Origin: Aurelia coerulea
Taxonomy: Eukaryota; Cnidaria; Scyphozoa; Semaeostomeae; Ulmaridae
DNA: 64,000 nt
NCBI GenBank assembly: GCA_039566865.1
Contig: CM076961.1
Span: 5,603,501-5,667,500 of the forward strand
Direction of reading: 5' to 3'
Position numbers and translations under genes: made by a program. Positions within the stretch are counted from its first letter, which is position 1, and each line of letters opens with the position of its first letter. Under the pieces are notes generated by a model. That model saw only the letters and a program-made list of their open reading frames with translations, made no database searches and had not been told where the DNA came from. This document shows, piece by piece, positions 13,001 to 28,000 of this stretch.

Positions 13001-16000
13001 TTGATTGAGCTAAATGATTTTGCATGTTGATTTTGATATGGTTTAAAATAAAACTATGTCGAATTCATGTATTTAACTCATAAAATTGTATGTTTAAACC
13101 GCAAAATGTGGTGTAAAAGAATTAAGAAATATCAAAAATTAAATAATCCCCCGGGGGCTTAATAGATCTTTTACGGTATCATAAGATTAATTTTTTCACT
13201 CCAATTTTTGTTTACTCATAACCTTCCTTGCTTTTCAAATGCCAGTACAAGCGGCCCCAGTTTTCAACAGTAACTATTGATGACTTGTTTGGAAAATACT
13301 GTAAACAGGCTCGATGTTATTCACCAGTATTCTGTGAAATTTTCTTGGAGCCATTTCGAAGAAAAATAGTTTGTATGGAAGGCAAATTGCATGCATTTTT
13401 GCTTTGATGTTCAAGAAAATGGCAGAAGGTGGTATTATCAGTAAGGGGTCAAATTCGGGCAAATCGTCGAATTTCTGTGAATTCGAGGGAAGTCCTTACG
13501 AACGGACATTGTGTTAAATTAGGAAAGAACTGTATAGTAAGAGATATGTGGAAATTGATAAGTGTCTTTTTTTTGCAGACTAACAGCCAAATGGTGTTAA
13601 ATGAGGAGTCACAGGCAGAGAGGTTAAAAGATCTAGATGAAAAGTTTCCTGAAAGAAAAGATATGGACCTCGATACACCATATTTGGTTGAATTGCACAA
13701 ACTACAAAGGAAAGTCAAGTTAGTGCTGCTCATTTTTAAATGAAAATTTTCCTTCCCCGAGGGGTCTACCTTGGAGAAAAACAACGGGGATGTGCCTGCC
13801 GAAAAATAATTTATCACCCTGTCCTGGAATAAACGTTTGAAAACGTGATACCCATCCTGAATGACACCAATCTCTTTTGTAGGTTATTTTGATTTTCACG
13901 TCAAATTTGACCTGCCCTGGAAGAAGTAACGTCAATGGACATACCTGCTCTGATATAAATACACAAACGGTATAATCCTGTCCCAGAATTTTCCAGCGAA
14001 AATGAGACCCTTTTGGCAGGCACATCCCTGGGTGCTCAATGTATTAAGTAGACCCCCGACGTCCTTTTGGGCCAACACAACTTTTCTGTATTGCAACTCT
14101 GCTTCTCTTTGTTGGTTCGACACAGTTCAAAAGAACGATCTGCTTTGCCCGCTTGATCTGCGAATGCCTATCAGATTATTACTTTCTTAAAGGGTCTCCG
14201 TCGCCAAACTGTAATTAAATCTGATAACACCGCACGTGGTCATTGTTCTCCATTGCTTACTTCAGTTTGTTTGGTGGATTCACCCAAGCCACCACAAAAA
14301 TGCTTGTTAAAAATCCACTTATATCCAAGCAATCGTAAGAGATATGAATGTTTGGATTTTTCCTCTGTGAAGTATAAGTATATACAAAGATCTATCTTCA
14401 AAATGATGCTTTCATTTTCGAAAAAAAACAGTAAACGTCTGTGTGATATTGCCCATCAAAAACTTCAAAATCATCGTTTCGACCGAAAGTTGGAGACGGA
14501 GCCCCTTTAGTTAAGTTAAACCACGTGCATAATCTTAGTGTTTCATTGGCTGATTTACTTGTATGAGGGAAAATATCAGATTAAAATCATTGAACGAATA
14601 CAAGGATTCACGTCATAAGTCTAACTGGATGTATTATTTGTTCTATTCATAGCAAATAGCAAATTTTATTTGCTGTTGCCTATTTCCTTCAATTTCATAA
14701 GAAAAATGATTATTCTCCCCTTGCTCTCTTGCAAGTTTTTTTGCCTTGTCGGTACCTTTGTTGCTGCCCCTTATAAGGAAAATTTACGCCCATCATCACA
14801 CGCTGATGGTGGATCTTGGAATGAACCCGAAATGTTCGTCTAAATCATCATAATTCAACTATTAATATTTACTTTGAATGTGTCCAATTGGACTTTCGCC
14901 GTTAATGCCAAATTGGGTTGTGCCTTATTATCAATAAATGGATTTGTCATCTTTCGAAATGGAATAGAGATATAAAGTATAAAACCATGGTTTTATTTGC
15001 CCTCGTTCTTGCCCTCCAAAAAAATTCTTGTTAACTGTTAGGCGGTTAGTGGTGGAGTGGCTTACACAATTTTCATTGGGTGTCTTAAGTTAAGCTAAAT
15101 GGTGTGAGGTTAAAATCGGGATGGGGGACCTCTCGGATACCGAACTCCGGACACCGGATCAAGCATTTTCTTCGCCGTCTCTTGGAAGAGAAACATGAGT
15201 TCCAATCTTTAAAAAAGTTGATGTAAAATTCTATGAGCTAGTTTTTTGAGCTGAATGGCTTCAAAGAAACTTTAGCTATTTCTCTATGATTCTAATGTTG
15301 GACTATAAATCTTTGATACAGTCGAAATAAGAGTGTTTTTCTCCTTTTTCAAGAATTCAAGAAACATTTTCACAACAACTTAAAACCATCGTACCTTCTA
15401 AAATGGTTGACGAAACACGAAATAGGAAAACAATATTATGGATATCTACAATACAGTATCAAAAGCAAAATTATTTCACTCCTTTTGGTTTACGATTTAG
15501 AAGTTAGATGATGTCACATCCTCGAATGAGTTAAAACATGAAATGAGCTGTGATTTCGAAAAATACTCAAGATTTATAGAAAACCCAACGGTAGAAATAT
15601 AGATAAGGAGCTATAATTTCTTTCAAGCCATTCAATTAAAAGAATTAGGTCATAGAATTTTGCACCCGAATTGTTGAATATATGCTCGGAAAGGGCGCTA
15701 AACTACGAGTCCCATGCCTGGATGCGGCATGCATGGTAGGCCTAAACTACCGGGTGTGTCAAAAAATAGAATCCCCGTTGGAATAGGCACGGGTCCCTGG
15801 ATGTCAGGACGATGATATAGGCAAATATATAGTTTAATAATAGGCGGGTTCAAATCTATTTTAAAATTTACCTTACTGAAATCGGCCACTCCGTTCTGAA
15901 ATTATGAAGGATTTTCTCGAGAAAGCCTCTTCAAGAAATTTCAAAACGTGCCCAAAATCACAAACGATTTTCCTTAACATTTCTGCCTTACACAGCCTTA

Positions 16001-19000
16001 CAGCAATGACTTCTGCTCGCTTCAGCATGTGCTATCCTCTTGGGAGGATGAACAAGTCTTACCCCTGATATCAATAACCTATTCAGGGGGATCAAATTCC
16101 CTCAAGAAGACAAAATACATGAATACATGTGAGTGTCATCATTTTTAGGAAGGAAAACCAAGGAAAATGTTCTCATTGTTTTCATTCGTTTTTGCTGGTT
16201 TTTGGAAGGGGATTTCTGCAGAAAATGTCCCATATCCATGAGAAGGAATGACCAATCAAAGCCGGGTAAATTACTGATTGAACATATTGGCAATAAAACA
16301 AGACAGTTTTCAATATTATTGCTTTGATATTAAGGGAGCAGTGGCCTTCCAAATGTGGATTCTTTGTTTTGACTCACCTGGTACTTTTAGATATCTAGAA
16401 ATCTGTCCAGCTTACTTTTAAATAAAGTAACGAAAAGAGGTCGGTCTCTTGGAAATAAAATACTTTGTTGTTTCAGGAACATTGTATTTGACTGGATGGA
16501 GCATTACCGAAGAGCAGTTGGTATTTCAAGGCCAGAAGAATTATCCATGCTAGCAAAAAGAAGGCAAAGAGTGGACTCAGCAATATCGCTACCCGGTTCA
16601 ATGCCGTCTTTTGAGAAGAAACCATCAGCTCTTACTATACGTGCACCGTCAGCACCGCCAATACCTGCATCGTTGCGAAGTAAACTGGCATTAACAAGGA
16701 CAAGACATGTTGAAAATAAGTAAGTATTACCAAAGTTGATAGGGATTCACTAGACTGATTACCAAAGTTGATTGATCCGTAAGACTTTGTTCCTTCTACA
16801 GTAGAAACCCGCATAAAAGAATCTAGTTTATAGGAACCTAGAGGCTGAAATTTTACAACAAGAACCTCAGTGATAATTCAATGACAAGAACTTTCAAAAC
16901 AAGAGCCCGAAAGAGGCTAAAATATCTAAAAGCTCCTAGATATTAGTTTGAAAATGGTACTTTACTGATGACTGCAAAATCTTTAGAAACAAAAAATTGA
17001 TCAAGAAAGACATACAGTAAAAACCCGCATAAAAAGAACACATGTTTTGGGGGTTTAGGCTGATCTTGTTCTTATTTATCGGGTGTTTTCTGCGAAATCA
17101 GGCTGAACGTGTTCTTAAGGTGTTCTTAAAACTGTTTCTAGAATTAGACACTGAACAAGACCACCAACACTGAACAGATGAAACAGTGTTCAAGTACACA
17201 TTTTTTTAATGATTATTGGGTGGAACTAACTTGAAATAATTGCATTTGTCAATAATTCTATTTAGCAAACAATGACAGTATCTAATTCAGTAACTCATGC
17301 CATCCAACTTTTTTACATAAGAACAATTTTTGATTCTTCAGGCTGAATGTGCTCTTATGTCTATGATACTTTTTTAATCAAATTTCAGCCTGAGTGTTCT
17401 TCTTCTTTTATGCGGGTTTTTACTGTACTTTGACAAAACTATTTAAGTGATAGAAAGAATGTTCTAACATCTATAACAATAAATTTGCACTGTATCAAGC
17501 TATTTAATCACTCTTTTAAAGAACCTTAGAACCTTAAAAACCAAAGGGGTGGACAAAAACAGAAATAGCTCAACAAATAGAAAAATATCTTGAGAAAGTT
17601 AAATTTAAGACAGTAGTAAAAAACAGTCTATACGCTTATGTTTGTCCGAAACAGTTCTGCCCAAAATATTTGGCTAGTCATGCAGTACATGTAAGCAAAC
17701 ATATTTTTCAGTATACTTATGGAGTATGCCTTGGAAGACAAGCGCCCTTCCAGTGGATCTGCAGTAATGCAAGAAAATCCAGTAGATTACGAAGAAACAC
17801 AAATTGAAGTCCCACAGCTACTGGAAACTTTAGAAAATGGATTAAGGTATTTATGTGTTTATTTTTTATCCTTGCAGGAGTTGTCTCCAGAATACCTGTG
17901 TAACCTCTTCACCCGTAATTCACAGTGCTCCGCCCATGATCTCCGTAATACAATAACGCACCTGAATCTGCCAAGGAAAAGCTCAACAAATGGGCTGAAA
18001 TGTTTTTCCTATAGAGGAGCAAAATTGTGGAACAGCCTCTCAACTGAGTCTAGGCAGGCATCATCTCTAAATAGTCTTAAAGTATCTATTTAGAGATTGT
18101 TTTTCTTTTTTTAACACTGTGTATAGATATTCTTGTAAATAGGTTTTTAATATTATTGGTTTTTAGTAGTAATTAGTTTTGCAAGATTTGTATTTATATG
18201 TTGTAATTAATATCTTACTTTCTTTTTGTCTCAATCCTGTTATAATTCGCTCTGTCTTCATGGCATTGAGCACTGTTTTAACCAGTAAAGACACATACAA
18301 CTTTTTGTAATATGTTGTAATTAATGTTTTTATAGAGGGCCCCTTGAAAATCAGCTCTGCTGAAGGGCAACCCTCAGATGAAATATGAAATATATATGTG
18401 AAATATAAAAACTTGGTACTGTAGTATAAACTGAATAAAAGGTACTAGGAGAAAAACGGACGCAAAAAACAGACAGATTTTTCAGCACACTTGAAATATA
18501 AATTTTGATTCCAGTATCATTTTGTATCTAAAGTCTGTTTCAAATTTAATGCCACGCGAGGTTTGCCACAACGCGAAATTGATTATGTAAGACTTGTCAG
18601 TTATTTTATTCGTGAGTATGTTCAGGTGAAATGTAATTTGAAACAGATCTCAACTCTTTCCTGGAAGGATGATATTTAGACTTACAACAACAGCCTTCTG
18701 TTTCACTACGCAACTACTACAACAAGCTCCCACCACCACTCAACTGGTAGACTTACGCCCTTTCGTCCCTCTTTCCCTGCATTCTTTGATTTGTTGATAT
18801 CACTTGTCAAAAGGGACTCATAGCATTATTCTCATGAAGTGTGCACAGTTTAGGCCTTTGTAGAGTGAATCCCTGTGTACCAATGAAATTGCTATAATCG
18901 TCTAGAATTTAGTTTTCAACCAATAAGGAGGTGCTGTTAGCCAGTTGTTGTTTTTGCATATGAAAAACAGTTGATTTGGCCTATAATTTTCGTAGCTGTG

Positions 19001-22000
19001 ATGTATCTATTTTGTTTCTACGGAGGAAGAGTACTGCTTGAAAAATATATATTTGCGATTAGAAGGTCAAGAAAACAGCAATCTTTGTACGAACTGTTTC
19101 TGCTTTTCAATTTTCAAGCTCTTTAGACCAGATTTTGAAATGATTTTGTGGCAGGACATCGGAGTGTATGAGAACCCCTGCTGGATTTTGCCATTTTGAA
19201 AAAGTGTGCCCATCATTTCTTTGTAATTTTATGAGTCCATATTGAGCGAAGTGACATCAGCTAATCAAAGAACGCAGGGAAACATGGGACTCATGGTCAT
19301 AAGTCTACTCATCTAGTACTCATTCATTACTCATGCATAAACTGTTCAAATACCAGGACAACGAGTAAAAAATGCGATGAATGCGATGCAAAACATTTTT
19401 CGTTGTTGTTGTATATTTCTACCCAGCATCGGAAGGTAGTTTATGACACTGAGAAGGTAAACTTGTCAACGCAGTATCCTGTTCCTTCCCCTTAATGTGA
19501 CCATAAGCCTGAAATTACAGAGTTGGCGATTCTCCCCATTCAAACTGGTAGGCTCGACAGAATGGGCACTCCGACCACCAACTCTCAGACTTGTAGTCAG
19601 GCACGCTATCACTGAGCCGTCCCATCAACTTGCAACACATCTTCTAAGCATCACTTTGGACAGAAACAATAACGTCTTAAGATCTTGAGACAAAAATTTC
19701 CCTGAAAATCTTTTAACATCAAATTAGATTTATCTTTGATAGCATTGACGAAATACACTTCCTTCATTTTGTTTGAACATCAAAACAAAAATGCACTTCT
19801 GCAATATGGCGTAGACACTGTTCCACAAAGTGCTGGAGTATAACCTCGAGAATGTCTATAACCTTATCTAAACATGTCATCAAGAATTACGTCGCCTTAA
19901 AAAGTTGGAACCGTTTGCCAGCGTTTTTAAACAGCAATTGTGATTTGGTCAAATAAACGAATTCAGTTCAATAAATTTTAGAACGAAAACAATAATTTTG
20001 TCATAATTCTAGTTGGAGGACGGGGTCAAGACAAAAGTCTACGGTTCATATGAAAGTGTCCATTCTCCTAAATAGCTATTCTAGGTATTTTAGGTATTAT
20101 CGTTTTAGGTATTCTACAAAAGAGCCTGGTTTGAGCAATATTTTTATACATTTTCATACAAGAGGTTCGATGGAGTGGCCCCAGAGCTTCTATCACTATT
20201 GTGCACATTTGAAAATTCTTCAGAATGTATAGAAGTATCATTCGATCCAGATTCTTTTTTGTAATAGTTAATAAGTCTATTGGTAAATTCTGCGTTATAT
20301 TTGCCGCTTTTTGTTTCAGATGTGCTGTGATAGTTTAAAACATTTTTAATTTGTGATCTTTTGAACCCGTAGGCAATTAACTGCCCCAAGTCCAAGATTG
20401 CGAACACCACGGCCGTTGCTTTTGCCAAAGGAAGGCTGTCCCATGTATCCTTTTTTCTACCAAGATATTTAATCTTTATCCTAGTTGCATATCCTTGGCC
20501 AATTTTGTTCCATTATTTGGTCACCTTATTCTCGTGCTTTTTAGCCTGAAAGTGGGCAAAATCGAGCGAAAATTATCGATCACATTTTCTCTAAAGACGC
20601 AGGATAGTAAGAAAACACTCGAGATGAGATCGCTAAACATTTGAAAGGCTCAAGAATGATATAGGTATTACTCGCAATTACTATCTACTCATAGACCCAT
20701 ATCAAAATTTTGGACTCTCATATGCCAAAATTTTCAGTATCTCTGTTCCTTCGTTATATTAAGTTCTTATTTCTATTTTACATAAGACAATAATACTTTC
20801 TGTTTTCATTCGGAAAGCAACCGAAAAAGATAAAAAACTTCCTTGACTGTTGTGCAGTGCTCTTCGTTTAGAAATGCTTGGAGACAAAAATCCACAATGC
20901 AGGTGAGACAAAATTTTAGTCATCCTATGTCTAGTGTAGCTGCCCTAACTCTCTTCATGAAAACGAGACCAAGGTTGACACCAAGGAAGACAAGTCCCAA
21001 CGCGTGAAACAAAACGAAGGTATCTCGATTTTGTCTTGCAGCAGTCAGAGAACCATGCGCATTGGTATTTAACGATAATTGAGATTAACTGGAAAAGAGA
21101 TGCAGATTTTTCCTTTGTTGTATCCAGTTTACACCAAGACTCAGGAAAGATCTGATGATCGTCTTGTCAGTTATTCGTCAGTAAATCTTTCCACGCTAGA
21201 GGATATGGCAAGGTAGAACCGTACTTGTATCCAGCACAGAGAACGTTTGTATGAGAACAGTTAGAACGTTTAATATCTCCGTACTTTCTCCGAAACATTC
21301 ATATTTCATGGCTAAATCTAGGCTATTGGAAGCAATGGGCCTGAAACCCGGCCGACATTGTGAAAAGAACTCTCCACCACAGCTCTACCTCATCAGGCGT
21401 TACGCCATTGCTATTCTTGCCCAATTTGAAAAGAAAATCAAAACGGTGAAAAATTAAGAAAATCTACGAAACAACCAATCACAGCCTTTTACCTAGATGT
21501 AGGTATCATTGGAAGTGTTTTTATATATCGCGTCCTCAGGCTCTCCTTTTCCCTTTCCCCTTCTCCTCTCCTCCGCAGTTTCGCTAAAATTTGTTTGGAG
21601 AGCCTATCTCGGGCTCGTGTCTCAGGCTAGGCTATATCATGATTGATATGAACATAGAAACGAGGCCTAACGCGCCCAAATGTACATACCTTCAGTCCCT
21701 TGTTTACTTTATTTTGGATTATTTGTCATGTTGATTTGATCTTAAAGCTAGCAGAATAGTTGTTATTATCTTGCGATAACCGGCGTTCATATTTACACTG
21801 TCAGCGCACAGCAAAGTACATCTGGCAGCGACTCAACTTAAGCCCAAATTCAAGATGGGCGCCAGAGGTGCTTTGCAATGCTATAATAGTTCTGGTAGAA
21901 GAGTAGGTTATCACGCGAGCATAATAATGAATTTATATTGGCAAAAAATCAAATTGTTATAGAGAATGCTTTAAAGGCAACAAAGGAGTGAAGGTATGCT

Positions 22001-25000
22001 GATTTGATAAGTGCACTTAGGCCCACATTTCTCTCTTCATATAACCCTTGGCTAAATTCGAAATAATTCATCGTTTAAAGACATGAACAATTTTGTTGTA
22101 TGATCTGTTTCAGATGTGATAAAAGACGAATGCCTTTCATTGCTGATCTGGAATACGATGCTTTCATTGGGGATAGTGTTCCAAAGACACAACTTATTGT
22201 TGTCAGTATTGTATCATCAAGGTATAGTATTGCACCAATGTCTTGAAATTTAGGAACTGCCTATCAGCCCTTAGACCTAAATTTCTTATAGAAATGAGTG
22301 TAGTTTCAAAACTACAGATTCAAGAAAATAGCTACTTTCTGTAACTGTACCTGGAAAAAGATTAATTGCCATTTACGCGAGCTTTTTGAACGATTGAGAG
22401 CCTTGCGATTGCTAGGCCAAAATCAATTTCCTACAGTATGAAATTCATTGTGGGACCTCAAAGGAAATTGAGGAGGAGCACATGGTCAATGATGACTATC
22501 TCGGATATGAACCAAAAACCAAGAATGTTTAGATCCCAGAGTGGTCTTAAAAGTAGACAAACTTACGACACGGTTCATTGTTTTCTCCTCCTCTAAATCT
22601 ATCTCCTCTAAAAATCCTATTACCAATACCAGACCCGAAACTGGTGTTCCTTACTAGAAAACAAAATTAGGGCTAGACTTTGAATGGTTTACCTTTAAAG
22701 GTCGTCTTTATTCTCAGTATCTTTCAACTTGACTTTTATCAAACTTAAACATTCTATTTTAGATTTCCGCGAAATCTCTGTGACGAAATGTTGGACGAAC
22801 TGTATTACGACAAAAACAAAGCACAGAACCTACCCTGCGTTCAAGTATGTATTAAGATCCTGCTACTTAGTAATTTGCAAAATTTTATACATGTACCTTG
22901 ACTTTAATGTTACTTGACTTGAAAGATTTACACGCTCTGCATCCTATTCACATGTTTTTTACTGTGAGCAGTATCTGATGAAAAATGTTTCATTGTATTA
23001 CTTAATTGCCCCAAACTTCACCGTTATCTTCAAGTTTTGCATTAACAGATGATGTCGTAGGAATAGATTTGTGGATCCATTTTGATGTGCAGGTTGATTT
23101 TTTTTACAAGCAAAGTAATTTAATCAGCTTTCCATTTTCATTCTAGTCCCGTTACGATCCTTATCGACTTCTCCGTTACGATCTTGCGACTGCAAGTGAA
23201 ACTCACGAAGCCCCATTGTTACTACGAAGGCACAATGTTGCGCCGGGCATGTTTCTAGTAAGTACGATACTTTGTCTTCATCAGCGTCTATTAGGGTATA
23301 ATAGGTACGGTGAAAAATTTGGATAAACTTTGCAAAAGTTTTTGTTCACAGTTTTCCTCTAGCCCGGGGGGGGGGGAGGAGGTATTTGTACGGTGGTGTG
23401 CTCACGAAAAAAAATTTGTTTACCCTGCTCCAGAATTTTTCGCTCCAAATCATAACCTGTGCTATTAAGAATTGGCGATAAGTATACTTTAAAACATGAA
23501 CATTTGACCGAAAAACGACCCAATCTAACAAAATATCCCCTTTTGACATGTTTTGACGACCTGTTCTGGAAAAATAGAAAAATAGCCTTATTTTGATACC
23601 CTGTCTTAGAAAAAATTGTGAAAACGATACCCTTACAAACTGCACACTCCCATCGGATAAATATACTAAGTACCCCCCCCCCCCCCCGGGCCTCTAGCTA
23701 CAAGTGCTTGAACTACCCTCCTTGACATAGTGAGTGTTGATTTACCAGTCCAAGGTCAACTGTTTTCCACCAATCAACACTACCCATCTTACCCCAGCCT
23801 ACCCACTCTGCCCTTGCAGACAATGCCGAAAATACCCTATCCCTGTGACCACACTGACAGATTTTTGCCCAAGTTGATTTTTTTTAGAAAAAGCAAATAC
23901 TTTTGCGAAACTTAATGATACAAAGTTCAACACAGCCGCGTATAAATTTTCACCCGTGACTATCGTGGTCATTGCTCAAATTTCTTACGATGTTTGGAAG
24001 AGTTATGGAAAGCAACCGTTGTTTTGTTTCCCCATGCTCCTTGCGGTATCGCTTTGTGATATTGCATTCGTTATTGTAAACTTTATGACGAGGCAATAAG
24101 AAGAAGCAAATAATCACTTGTTCGTCGGCAGTCCGTGTGTGTGTAAAATAAACAAACGACAAACCTTTTCAGGAACACGTAATAATGTGACGAATCTGCT
24201 CGAGAAGCCATCCAAAGTTAAATCCGCGTCTTCTTCTCATCGTGAAATGTTGACTTGACTCATTTGAACCAGTATCCAGTAAACAATACAGGTTGCTTTT
24301 AGAACTTGGCAAACGCAGGCAACATGTACAGCGACAGGTCTTCCCACTCCGTTTGTTTTGATTAAGAATAATGACTGCAAGAACCTTCGACCTTAGTCAT
24401 GCATATTGAGGAGACTTCACAAAACCAGGACGGCAAGGCCAGCCAGAGTTTCATATTGTTTCTTCTAAACAAAGTATTTTTTCATGCACGCTACTTTTTA
24501 CATATCATTCAAATGTTCAAGATGAAACGTCCTTCTTATCTTCAGGACCATTCTTTTCTTTGAAACTTAACAATCACAATAAGGTTCACTGCGGAGGCCT
24601 AGCTCTGAAGTACAGAGCAGCAGAAGTGGGATTTTAAAGTTGTGCAGCTTAAAAGTTACAACTTGATAATTTCTCAAGGGAAGAAAATTCCCACCAAAGA
24701 CAAGGAATCTATTGAAGCCGATGCTCTGTAAAAAAGCAACGCTGCGTTGCCGCTGTTGGCGTGGTTTCTCCCTATTATGAATGACTCCTTTAAGAACCCT
24801 CTTCCAGGTTGTGTCAAGCATACGTATATTGTATACTCTACTGGGATTTCTGCGCGTGAGTAATTTGTAAAGGTCTTGTGGTTAAAAAGGTTGTGTTAGA
24901 TATTCTCATGGGTGATCTACTTTTATTAAAACACAGAACATCCCAGCTAACCTCTAGGAATCTTAGGAATACAGCAACTGACCTCAGGTTACCAAAGAAA

Positions 25001-28000
25001 AACTCCAAAAATGGTCAGAAATTTTTTTCGTTTTGGGGTGCCAAGAATTGGAATGGCCTCTCAGTTGAGTGTAAGCTGGCATCCTCCCTGAATGGATTTA
25101 AACAATGTATATAGGGAAAGCTGATTGTAAATAACGTGTTTGCCTTATGGATTTTCTTTTATTGTAAATATTTGTTTCAGATTTTAAGGTTTTTATTGAC
25201 ATCTATAAATTGTATTAGGTTAATTTAAGTTATAATAGTATTTAATTTTTGTAAGTTTTGTAGTGGAGGGCCCCTTGAAAATCAGCATTGCTGAAGGGCT
25301 ACCCTCTTTAAATATTTGAAATGAATGAATGAATGAATGAATGAATGAAATGAATGAATGAACATACCTGCGTGGCTTTACACAATCGTAAAATCTTACT
25401 TTGCAGATGTATGTCAGCGGTCGACTGTTATTTGCGGATTATATTTTCAATGGATATGGCAATGCGAAACGAGACTTTCTCAAGCAGGTAAAGAACAACA
25501 AGTTTATGTTTTCGTTACTGTTTCTTACACCCCGTTTACACACTGAGCCGGTACAACTTTGAACCGTATCAAAAGTGTACCGGACCAGTCTTCCGTTTGC
25601 GCTGTTTCTGCTAATTCGTAACGTTTTTGTTTCTCCTATCTATATACATTTTTGTTCAGGAGCGGTGAAAACGCTCCTAAAGGGCTGCACAAGATTTTTT
25701 TAAACAATAGGAAAGTACTGGACAACCTGCGCACGTGACTAAAGCCTTGGGTTTTCAATGGCGGCCAATTTCATTGCAGCTTCTACGTAATTTTCATTGC
25801 AGTTTTTTCTTGTATATGTCTATGAAATGTGATGGGACTTTTGATATCCATCAGAACTTTCAAATATTCGGCGTTAGAAAAATAGAACAAATCCTCCACC
25901 AAAGCTTCGATCACCAAGATTGTTGCAGATACTTTGGATTACTATTCTCCATGCAAAATCGTAATTAACTATGTTTTGATTAGCCTAAACACATTTGATG
26001 ATTTTACACGCAGAGCCACGCAGAGCCGCGCAGAGCCATGCAGAAAGGACGGGTTGTACAGCCCCTGTAAACCGTCACAAGTGTACCAGTGTACCTGTGG
26101 CAGGTAAAAAATGTACCAGTACAGTGTAAATGGGGTCTTATTTTATAGATTAGAGGAACAAAATTGTTACTGATTTTGTTGGGGAGACGAGATACGGTTT
26201 GTTCGAGGAAACGTATGTGTCCTCCCGTGCAATAGCTTAATGCTAATGCGCCCAGCAGAGCTCCAACCCAAAATGCTACTACGCATGAGCTTTAACCTAC
26301 TGTACGGGGGGGGGGGGGGGGGGAGGGCACATACGTTTCCTTGAACAAACCGTATCTCGTCTCCCCAACAAGATTAGCAGGAACGGTACAAACACGAGCC
26401 TGATCCGTTACATTTTTGTTGCGAATCCAGAGTTATGTTTTCTCGTGAGACATGAACATGTTTTCTCCCAACCTGACATCAATATTGTGACTGTGAGTCT
26501 TTTTTGGGAGCTTCTTAAAACAGTTCCTCTAGCTATTCTAAAAAAAAATCTAGATGGAGCGAGTTGTTTTACATTTTACACGGTGTTCGATTGAGTGGCG
26601 TTAGAGCTTCTATCGCTGCTATACACATAGAAAAATTCTAAAAAATGCATTAAAGTATCGCTTAATTCTCCTTTAGAATAGCTATAAGATCTATTACGGG
26701 TACGATTTGTAACGTGGGAATGGCACAAATCTTCCTCACAGACTCTAGGTAGTTATATTACCCCCCCCCCCAATTAGCAGGGGTGGAAACAAGATATTGA
26801 TTCCTGGGATCAAAGCAGTCTTCCAAAAAAATTTCTTCAAGAACCAGGTGCTTCAAAAATGTGTCCTCTTTTCCAAGTCCTGTTCTGAAATTCATGAAAC
26901 GGATTTTGAAGAGTGATTATATATTTTGTCGCACTTGTAAATGGTACTTGGAAAATTTTGTTGATTTTTGCTTCTCGAGTTATAAATGAGGTCTTGAAAA
27001 TTTCTCGTTCCAGAAACAACCTAAATCAATCAAGCGATATCCAGCAAAGTGGAGAAAAATTTTAGGATTTTTATCATCAATTTCCTTTCTTTTTCTTGCT
27101 TCTATTTCTTTCTTTCTTTCGATCATTTTTTCTTTCCTTCTGGAGTCCTGAAAAATTTCTGGGACCATTGGTGCTATGGTCCGCTATTTTTCCAACCATG
27201 CTGAGTGGTCTTTTATTTCTAATGTTTTCATTACAAATGATTTCATTTGATTTTGTAGGTGATGAAAACGCGCAAAGATTCAATGAGAGGTGTTGATCTG
27301 GCACAAGACTTCAGATTCACAACTCGACCAGCAAGCCGTGGGCCTAGGACAGCATGGGGCGGCGAACTCCAAATGCCTGTATCGATTCATTTCATTTCAA
27401 ATACACCTAAATGGAATTTGGATGAAATGAATAAAATTGATGAGCTTCCAGCCTTGTCTCCTACACCTTCAGAATCGGAGCTGTCATTTGGAAGCAAATA
27501 CAGGCAAGTCGCATCGAAATCTGAGTTTAATATGATGTACCGTAAACTTATTAAGTAACTCACATGAGCTATTTTTCTATTCTTTCTTTAAATTCTAAAT
27601 TGCATATGTACTATAATTATAGTACTTCTTGTAAACAGGTTTTTAACAGGGCAGTACGTTAATCAATTTTTGAATGTAAAATTTTACCGTACATAAAGAA
27701 TTTAAAATAAAATCAAATAATATTTTGAACCAGGTCCTTTGATATTTCACAATGCGAATTTCTAACCTGGCAGATGCACTATCAACGCCTTTTTGCTAAT
27801 ATGTAACTTTTTTACAGACGGGGTTGCAAAGTACAGTCTGCTTCAGTCTACTAGTACAGGAAAAATGCCATTCCTTTACACATTTCTTCTTTACATAGCT
27901 ATGGCTTACTTGTGTTGCCTATTTCATACTAGGGGATGTCCTAAAGGAAGTGATTCCTCCCTCAGTCACCAAAATTCGATCATTAAGTCAGTGCGTCTTT

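Larger units (their letters stand above)
11975..13178. mobile_element. MITE (ACCGTAAAAGCTCT family) carrying a nested piggyBac-like MITE
   Basis: Ends accgtaaaagctctatta and taatagatcttttacggt. The inner part after 12938 reads ccccctctctattgagcccc. The nested element occupies 11992-12937. Confidence 0.7.
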
